This document shows, piece after piece, positions 36,906-41,209 of a stretch of 41,209 bases of DNA (its first letter is position 1; every line of letters starts with the position of its first letter). The stretch covers positions 1-41,209 of the forward strand of contig RXJV01000045.1 in assembly GCA_003963075.1 (NCBI GenBank), written 5' to 3'. The notes beneath the pieces were generated by a model. It searched no databases, was not told the origin of the DNA, and saw only the letters and a program-made list of their open reading frames with translations. Made by a program: the position numbers and the translations under genes. The DNA comes from Burkholderiales bacterium (GTDB lineage: Bacteria > Pseudomonadota > Gammaproteobacteria > Burkholderiales > Burkholderiaceae_C).

Positions 36906-36947
36906 AAAGCCGCCAGGGCCCACGCTCTCGGCGGCTTTTGTTTTTTT
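36906..36947 (+). terminator. Rho-independent terminator after rplS
   Basis: AAAGCCGCC (36906-36914) pairs with GGCGGCTTT (36930-36938), followed by TTTGTTTTTTT. It ends 7 bases before the ATG of the Nudix gene, so that gene must have a promoter of its own or rely on read-through. Confidence 0.9.
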
Positions 36948-36953
36948 ACTCGC

Positions 36954-37637
36954 ATGACGCGTCCTGCCATCACTCAGCCCCAACTCGTGCCGGTCACGAA
37001 CGTCGATGACCACCTGCCCGCGGTGGCCGCCGATGCACTCACCGCGAACGCGATCCGAGAGCGCCTGCGGGCGATTTCGGCCTGGGAGCCGGAGTTTGCC
37101 GGCGACGGCGCACGCTTCTCGGACCGGGAGCCTGCCGGTGCGGCGGTGCTCGTGCCCCTGGTCCAGCGCGAGGAGGGGCTCCAGCTGCTCTTGACTCGGC
37201 GCACCGACCACCTGCGCGACCACGCCGGCCAGATCAGCTTTCCCGGTGGCCGCGTCGAGCCGCACGACGATGGCCCGGTCGCGACGGCCTTGCGAGAGAC
37301 CGAGGAAGAGATCGGCCTCGCGAGACGGCATGTCGAGGTCATTGGCCAGCTGCCGGTCTATTCGACGGTTACCAACTTCCAGGTGACACCGGTGGTTGGT
37401 CTGGTCGAGCCGCCGTTCGAAGTGGTGCTCGACGCCTTCGAGGTGGCCGAGGCCTTCGAGGTGCCCCTGGCCTTTTTGATGGACCCCGCACATCACCGTC
37501 ACCACGTCTTCGAGGTCGCAGGTGTGCAGAGGCGCTTTCTGTCGATGCCCTGGCGCGGCCCCGAGGGCGAGTACTTCATCTGGGGCGCGACCGCCGCGAT
37601 GTTGCGCAACCTCTACCGCCTGCTCATTACGGCCTGA
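36954..37637 (+). CDS. Nudix CoA pyrophosphatase
   Basis: Likely hydrolyses CoA or acyl-CoA to 3'-phosphoadenosine and phosphopantetheine. The 227 aa protein has the CoA-specific motif upstream of the Nudix box, LLTRRTDHLRDHAGQISFPGG (79-99, split by reading), running into the Nudix box with the metal-binding RETEEEIGL at ~114-122. The start is the ATG immediately behind the rplS terminator; an open extension upstream is rplS shadow. No clear SD is seen. It is followed by the CobD/CbiB-family gene after 32 bases. Confidence 0.92.
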   Translation: MTRPAITQPQLVPVTNVDDHLPAVAADALTANAIRERLRAISAWEPEFAGDGARFSDREPAGAAVLVPLVQREEGLQLLLTRRTDHLRDHAGQISFPGGRVEPHDDGPVATALRETEEEIGLARRHVEVIGQLPVYSTVTNFQVTPVVGLVEPPFEVVLDAFEVAEAFEVPLAFLMDPAHHRHHVFEVAGVQRRFLSMPWRGPEGEYFIWGATAAMLRNLYRLLITA

Positions 37638-37669
37638 GCAGGCGCACGGCGCCACTATCATCCCGGCCC

Positions 37670-38659
37670 ATGAATTTCTTCGCGGTGCTGTTGGCCCTCC
37701 TGAGTGAGCAACTCAAGCCCCTGAGGCACGGCAACCGTGTGCACGAGACGGTCATCGGCTGGGTGCGCTGGACGGGCCGAAACTTCGACGCGGGCGACGA
37801 ACACCATGCCGCCATCGTCTGGGCCATCACTGTCGTCGTTCCCGGCGTGGTGGCCGCGCTGCTGTACTGGCTGCTGCGCCACTTCAGCCTGCTGCTGGCG
37901 CTGGCACTCGATGTGCTGGTGCTCTATCTGACCTTGGGCTTCCGCCAGTTCAGCCACTACTACACCGACATCCGGGATGCGATGGAGCGCGGCGATGACA
38001 CCACGGCCCGCCAGCTGCTCGCGGAATGGCGCCACCTGGACGCCAGCGAGCTGCCGCGCACCGAACTCATCCGTCATGTCATCGAGCATTCGCTGCTGGC
38101 GGCGCACCGCCATGTCTTCGGGGTGTTCTTCTGGTTCGTCGTGTGCTCCACCGTCGGGCTGGGGCCGGCCGGCGCGGTGCTCTACCGGATGGCCGAGTTT
38201 GTCAGCCGCTATTGGGCCTTCAAGAGCCGCACCCTGGACGCGCCGACCAACCCGCGCTTGCTGGCCCTGTCGCGGCAGGCATTCACGCTGATCGATCACC
38301 TGCCCGCGCGGCTGACCGCGACGGGCTTTGCCATCGTCGGCAACTTCGAGGAGGCCGTGAACGGCTGGCGCCGGGACGCCGCGCTCTGGCTGCATCCCAA
38401 CGAAGGCATCATCCTCGCATCGGCGGCTGGCGCCGTCGGCCTGCAGCTCGGCGGCGCGGCGCCGCCAGGCATCACGCCCGACCGCAGCAAGACCTTTGAC
38501 GCCGGCTCCGAACCCGAGGCCACAGGGGCGGCCGGCTCCACCGCGGGCGTCTTGCCCCAGCTCGGCCATCTGCAAAGCGTTGTTGGCCTGGTGTGGCGCT
38601 CGGTCGTGCTGTGGATGCTCTTGCTGGCCCTTCTGACCCTGGCCAACCTCGTCGGTTGA
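37670..38659 (+). CDS. CobD/CbiB-family membrane protein
   Basis: A 329 aa inner-membrane protein with helices near ~45-65 (AAIVWAITVVVPGVVAALLYWLL), ~68-88, ~145-170 (HVFGVFFWFVVCSTVGLGPAGAVLYRM), and the C-terminus (LVWRSVVLWMLLLALLTLANLV). Segments FRQFSHYYTDIRDAM and HRHVFGVFFWFVV are shared with the CobD/CbiB family (adenosylcobinamide-phosphate synthase) and the related AmpE group. The adjacency of cobT and cobS suggests a cobalamin role, but the divergence leaves room for an AmpE-like envelope function. TATCAT at 37656-37661 may be a -10 with an almost leaderless start. Confidence 0.8.
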   Translation: MNFFAVLLALLSEQLKPLRHGNRVHETVIGWVRWTGRNFDAGDEHHAAIVWAITVVVPGVVAALLYWLLRHFSLLLALALDVLVLYLTLGFRQFSHYYTDIRDAMERGDDTTARQLLAEWRHLDASELPRTELIRHVIEHSLLAAHRHVFGVFFWFVVCSTVGLGPAGAVLYRMAEFVSRYWAFKSRTLDAPTNPRLLALSRQAFTLIDHLPARLTATGFAIVGNFEEAVNGWRRDAALWLHPNEGIILASAAGAVGLQLGGAAPPGITPDRSKTFDAGSEPEATGAAGSTAGVLPQLGHLQSVVGLVWRSVVLWMLLLALLTLANLVG

Positions 38660-38678
38660 CCTGTTCCACTCTCGACCC

Positions 38679-39704
38679 ATGAACCTTCCTGATTTGCCGG
38701 CGCTGGCCGAGCCCGGGCTTGCTGCACGCGTGCAGCATGCGCTGGACCAAAAGACCAAACCCCTGGCCGCCCTTGGGCGCATTGAGGCTCTGGCCCTGCA
38801 GCTGGCATTGATCCAGGGGCTTGAGCGCCCGGCGCTGCAAGAGCCTCAGCTCGTCGTCTTCGCCGCCGACCATGGCCTGTCCCGGCGTGGTGTGTCGGCC
38901 TATCCGCGCGAGGTCACGCCACAGATGGTGGCCAATATGCTGGCCGGTGGTGCGGCGGTCTCCGTGCTGGCGCGCCAGCAAAGCCTGGCGTTGACGATCG
39001 CCGATTGCGGCGTCGATGCCCCGTTGGCAGCTGGCGCGGTCGATCTGCGCATCGCGGCAGGCACTGTGGACACAAGCACCGGCCCGGCCATGTCGATGGC
39101 GCAGGCGGAGCAGGCAGTCGGCAACGGCATGGCCCTGGTCGAGCGCTTGCCGGGCAATGCACTGCTGCTGGGCGAGATGGGGATTGGCAACACCTCGTCG
39201 GCCAGCCTCATGATGGCGCGCCTGACCGGCCTGCCGCTCGCAGACTGCATCGGCCGCGGCACCGGCCTGGACGACGCCGGCCTCGCACACAAGTCGGCCG
39301 TACTTGCCCAGGCCCTGGCCGCGAATGCCACTGCGCAGACGCCGCTGCAGATCGGCGCTGCGCTTGGCGGCTTCGAGATCCTGACGATGGCGGGCAGCGT
39401 CATCGCCGCTGCCGCCGGGCGCCGCGTCATCGTCGTCGACGGCTTCATCACGACGGCGGCCGTTGCACTCGCGCAGGCGTTGCGCCCCGGGGTGCTGGAT
39501 GCATGTGTGTTCGCCCATCGCTCTGCCGAGGGGCCGCATGCACGCTGGCTGCAACATCTGCACGTCAGGCCACTGCTGGACCTGGACCTGCGGCTGGGGG
39601 AGGGCAGTGGCGCGGCCTTGGCCTGGCCCTTGCTCACCGCGGCGTGTGCGCTGTTGGCGGACATGGCCAGCTTCGAAAGCGCCGGGGTCAGCAACCGCGA
39701 ATAG
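38679..39704 (+). CDS. cobT: Nicotinate-nucleotide--dimethylbenzimidazole phosphoribosyltransferase
   Basis: Makes alpha-ribazole phosphate, the activated lower ligand of cobalamin. The 341 aa protein has family blocks LVVFAADHGLSRRGVSAYPREVT, VDLRIAAGT-VDTS, LLGEMGIGNTSSAS, IGRGTGLDD, GGFEILTMAGSVIAAAAGRRVIVVDGFITTAAV and the catalytic glutamate in LGEGSGAA near the C-terminus. Starts 19 bases after the CobD/CbiB-family gene and ends 4 bases before cobS, so the three form a unit. Confidence 0.96.
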   Translation: MNLPDLPALAEPGLAARVQHALDQKTKPLAALGRIEALALQLALIQGLERPALQEPQLVVFAADHGLSRRGVSAYPREVTPQMVANMLAGGAAVSVLARQQSLALTIADCGVDAPLAAGAVDLRIAAGTVDTSTGPAMSMAQAEQAVGNGMALVERLPGNALLLGEMGIGNTSSASLMMARLTGLPLADCIGRGTGLDDAGLAHKSAVLAQALAANATAQTPLQIGAALGGFEILTMAGSVIAAAAGRRVIVVDGFITTAAVALAQALRPGVLDACVFAHRSAEGPHARWLQHLHVRPLLDLDLRLGEGSGAALAWPLLTAACALLADMASFESAGVSNRE

Positions 39705-39708
39705 CACC

Positions 39709-40470
39709 GTGCGGCTCTTTCTCGTCGCGCTGCAATTCCTGACCCGTGTGCCGGTGCGGATGCAGGCCTTTGAGCCCGCGTGGCTGAACGACTGCGTGCG
39801 GCATTTTCCGTTGGTCGGCGTACTGGTCGGTGGGGTCGGCGCTCTGGTGCTGATCGTTGCCGCACAGTTCTGGCCGCCCTGGGTCGCCGCGGTGCTTGCC
39901 CTGTCGTCCACGATCGCCCTGACCGGGGGCTTTCATGAAGACGGCATGGCCGACACCTTCGACGCGCTGGGCGGTGTCGTTCCGCGCGAGAAGGCGCTCG
40001 CCATCATGAAAGACTCGCGCCTCGGCAGCTATGGTGCGTTGGCGCTGGGATTGAGTCTGATGCTGCGTGCTGCGCTGCTGGCCGAGCTCGCGATGCGGCC
40101 GACGGCGCTGGCCGTGTCCGCGTTGCTGGCCAGTCATGCCTTCGCCCGTGCCGCAGCGGTGGGCGTGATGGTCAGCCTGCCGTACGGCGGTGATGTCGAC
40201 CACGCCAAGGCCAAGCCCCTGGCGCTCGCGGTGCCTCCGCGGAATTTCTTGATTGCACTCGCCTGGTGCGGTCTGGTGTTCGGCACGCTCGCAGTCTGGG
40301 CGCAGCCGCTGGGTCCTCTGCTGCTGAGCCTTGTGGCCGCAGCGGCCGTCGCGGCCTTGATGAGGCAGTGGTTGATGCGCCGCCTCGGCGGGTACACCGG
40401 CGACGGCCTGGGCGCGACCGAACAACTCGCCGAGATTGCCGTGCTGCTCGCTCTGACGGCCTCGCTCTGA
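39709..40470 (+). CDS. cobS: Adenosylcobinamide-GDP ribazoletransferase (cobalamin synthase)
   Basis: Joins adenosylcobinamide-GDP and alpha-ribazole in the final assembly of cobalamin, in the inner membrane. The 253 aa protein begins RLFLVALQFLTRVPV, carries the metal motif GGFHEDGMADTFDALGG and KDSRLGSYGAL, and ends GATEQLAEIAVLLAL. About six membrane helices are visible. The start is a GTG (39709) four bases past the cobT stop; the frame is open far upstream as cobT shadow. It is followed directly by a cobC-like fragment. Confidence 0.95.
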   Translation: MRLFLVALQFLTRVPVRMQAFEPAWLNDCVRHFPLVGVLVGGVGALVLIVAAQFWPPWVAAVLALSSTIALTGGFHEDGMADTFDALGGVVPREKALAIMKDSRLGSYGALALGLSLMLRAALLAELAMRPTALAVSALLASHAFARAAAVGVMVSLPYGGDVDHAKAKPLALAVPPRNFLIALAWCGLVFGTLAVWAQPLGPLLLSLVAAAAVAALMRQWLMRRLGGYTGDGLGATEQLAEIAVLLALTASL

Positions 40471-40475
40471 CCCCG

Positions 40476-40646
40476 GTGTTCACGATCTGGCGCCACCCCC
40501 AGCCCCGCGGTGCAGCGGGTCGATGCATTGGTGGAGGCACGGACTTGCCGGTGGACCGCCGCAAGGCCAAGCGGCTGGCCCACCGGATCCGGGCGCACGC
40601 GAGGTGGCCGTACGACGTGAACGCTGGGCAGGGCGTTTGCAAGTAA
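40476..40646 (+). pseudogene. Truncated histidine-phosphatase gene, cobC-like (alpha-ribazole phosphatase)
   Basis: A GTG-started frame of 56 codons begins 5 bases after cobS. Its first ~40 residues read FTIWRHPQPRGAAGRCIGGGTDLPVDRR, then KAKRLAHRIRAHAR, the N-terminus of the CobC/phosphoglycerate-mutase-like family (RH phosphate-binding motif). The family needs roughly 180-200 residues, including a second histidine, which are missing: after about residue 42 the sequence becomes unrelated and stops at TAA. GRCIGGGTDLP also shows an irregular insertion at a conserved IGRTD site. The gene appears cut at about 40605 by the sequence that follows. Reading is by memory of the family; a functional short protein is unlikely. 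Confidence 0.7.
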
Positions 40647-40689
40647 GTTCTTGATCTTGAACGACTTCCAGATTCGAACGCCCAGCGTT
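40620..40689. repeat. 70-base imperfect inverted repeat
   Basis: AACGCTGGGC (40620-40629) is the exact reverse complement of GCCCAGCGTT (40680-40689). Inside, GTTTG (40635-40639) can pair with CGAAC (40675-40679), and AAGT..GTTC with GAAC.ACTT, leaving TTGATCTT as loop. The folded form is a long hairpin with one-sided bulges, recalling integron attC folding. It lacks the attC box pattern (RYYYAAC/GTTRRRY in the proper places), so only a repeat is claimed. Confidence 0.5.
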
Positions 40690-40708
40690 TCCCTCTCGGT
40701 AGCTGGAC

Positions 40709-40793
40709 GCCAACGTTGGGCGACCTAGCCACTGTAGGCGATCGTTGGGCAATGCAGCCAGTTGGTCGCCATCGCTGGGTAATACAGCCAGAG
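40709..40793. repeat. Three diverged ~30-bp tandem repeats
   Basis: Units start at 40709, 40738 and 40768 with the shared pattern GCSAWCGYTGGGYRA..CAGCCA. Units 2 and 3 agree at 20 of 24 positions over their first 24 bases; unit 1 is more diverged. The CGTTGGGC/CGCTGGG core recalls the arms of the adjacent inverted repeat. The 333-base stretch 40471-40803 otherwise holds only the cobC-like fragment. Confidence 0.6.
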
Positions 40794-40803
40794 GATGTTT
40801 CGA

Positions 40804-41209
40804 TCACTTGGCCGTTGGTTTGCCGTCGACCGGCCGCGGCCGCAGACGCTCATTTAAGTCTCGGACAGTGCGCTCATCGGAGGTCAGTTCGGTAAACAAG
40901 CCGCGGGTCAAGACAGCGGACATTACGACGCTTCCGACCAAGTAGCCCATCAACTGGGTCAAGTTCAGCTTGCCATCGATGGCCATCCACACAAATACCA
41001 GTGCCAGCCAAGCCACGAACATGGCGAAGAGTGAATAGCCGGTGATTCTTCGGCGCTTCGCTCTTGTCAGCGTCAGGCCTTCAGCGGTGCTCGAGATCTC
41101 GCCGTTTCGCACCAGGTGGGCGTATCGGGCTCGGACTTCAGGGATCTCGCAGACCTCGAGACCCAAAAGTTGCTTCGGAGTCGCGCTCGGCCCCAGCTCG
41201 TAATCGACC
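40804..41209 (-). CDS. Hypothetical membrane protein, partial (runs off right edge)
   Basis: An open minus-strand frame with no stop up to the window edge, so its start is outside; a TTG at 41164-41166 is a less likely start. At least 134 residues. The visible part has an N-terminal soluble stretch (EVCEIPEVRARYAHLVRNGE), a basic turn (RAKRRRITG), two membrane helices (YSLFAMFVAWLALVFVWMAI; LMGYLVGSVVMSAVLTRGLF) and a charged tail (SDERTVRDLNERLRPRP). I do not recognise the family. Base composition is visibly less GC-rich than the rest of the window, suggesting later acquisition. It is oriented against cobS, with the repeat region downstream of it. Confidence 0.6.
   Translation of the reverse strand, partial: VDYELGPSATPKQLLGLEVCEIPEVRARYAHLVRNGEISSTAEGLTLTRAKRRRITGYSLFAMFVAWLALVFVWMAIDGKLNLTQLMGYLVGSVVMSAVLTRGLFTELTSDERTVRDLNERLRPRPVDGKPTAK

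Noticed and set aside
37638-38678. Cobalamin riboswitch ahead of the cob genes
   Set aside because: The gaps are only 32 and 19 bases, far too short for the aptamer.
38472-39911. A 479-codon minus-strand open frame over cobT
   Set aside because: Shadow of cobT; no start context and no family similarity.
40622-40688. tRNA gene, because of complementary 8-base ends and a TTCGAAC
   Set aside because: TTCGAAC abuts the 3' arm with no room for a T stem, and no D or anticodon arm can be drawn.

Overview
The window is a high-GC (about two-thirds G+C) bacterial chromosome segment. Its gene content and order point to a betaproteobacterium of the order Burkholderiales, most like the Rubrivivax/Leptothrix/Roseateles group. 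This is inferred from the dapC-dapD-prmB, smc-zipA-ligA, hda-HAD-pcnB-folK and rpsP-rimM-trmD-rplS blocks, a DUF3579 gene, and a PEP-CTERM protein. Most of the segment is conserved housekeeping DNA, tightly packed, with many 4-base ATGA overlaps.

Layout. 1-3995 (minus): queF, dapC, dapD, a PilT/PilU-type ATPase and the start of prmB form one overlapping unit. 4103-9953 (plus): smc, zipA and a CNNM/CorC-type membrane protein are translationally coupled. 9975-11945 (minus): a stand-alone DUF4382-like lipoprotein. 12215-15574 (plus): ligA, then a lipoprotein combining a transglutaminase-like domain with TPRs. 15571-16620: a YkgJ-type cysteine-cluster protein, divergent from a periplasmic cupredoxin. 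16669-18893 (minus): a metallophosphoesterase coupled to a Ser/Thr kinase fused to a universal stress protein domain. 19069-22451 (plus): a DUF3299-like secreted protein, a PhoA-type alkaline phosphatase with an N-terminal extension, and a PEP-CTERM protein, closed by a strong terminator. 22567-24731 (minus): argD-argF. 24884-26154: a DUF3579 protein and an alpha/beta hydrolase. 26287-26583 (minus): rpsT with its own promoter and terminator. 26704-33604 (plus): murJ, sirB1-like, an AI-2E-family transporter, hda, a HAD-IB phosphatase, pcnB and folK. 33632-34593 (minus): a TM2 protein and a GNAT acetyltransferase. 34783-36886 (plus): the rpsP-rimM-trmD-rplS operon. 36954-40470 (plus): a Nudix CoA pyrophosphatase, a CobD/CbiB-family protein, cobT and cobS.

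The right end changes character. Behind cobS only the first ~40 codons of a cobC-like histidine phosphatase remain. Then come an imperfect 70-base inverted repeat and three diverged ~30-bp tandem repeats, followed by a lower-GC, unrecognised two-helix membrane protein that runs off the edge. This looks like the border of an accessory segment.

The observations most worth following up are: (1) a 24-bp perfect palindrome followed by Us inside the first codons of rimM, which looks like an intrinsic terminator/attenuator between S16 and RimM; (2) the coupled metallophosphoesterase and kinase-USP fusion; (3) the three-gene alkaline phosphatase/PEP-CTERM unit; (4) the broken cobC and repeat-rich junction. 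I did not find a clear-cut novel defence or mobile system. All function calls rest on reading motifs and gene order, with no database search.
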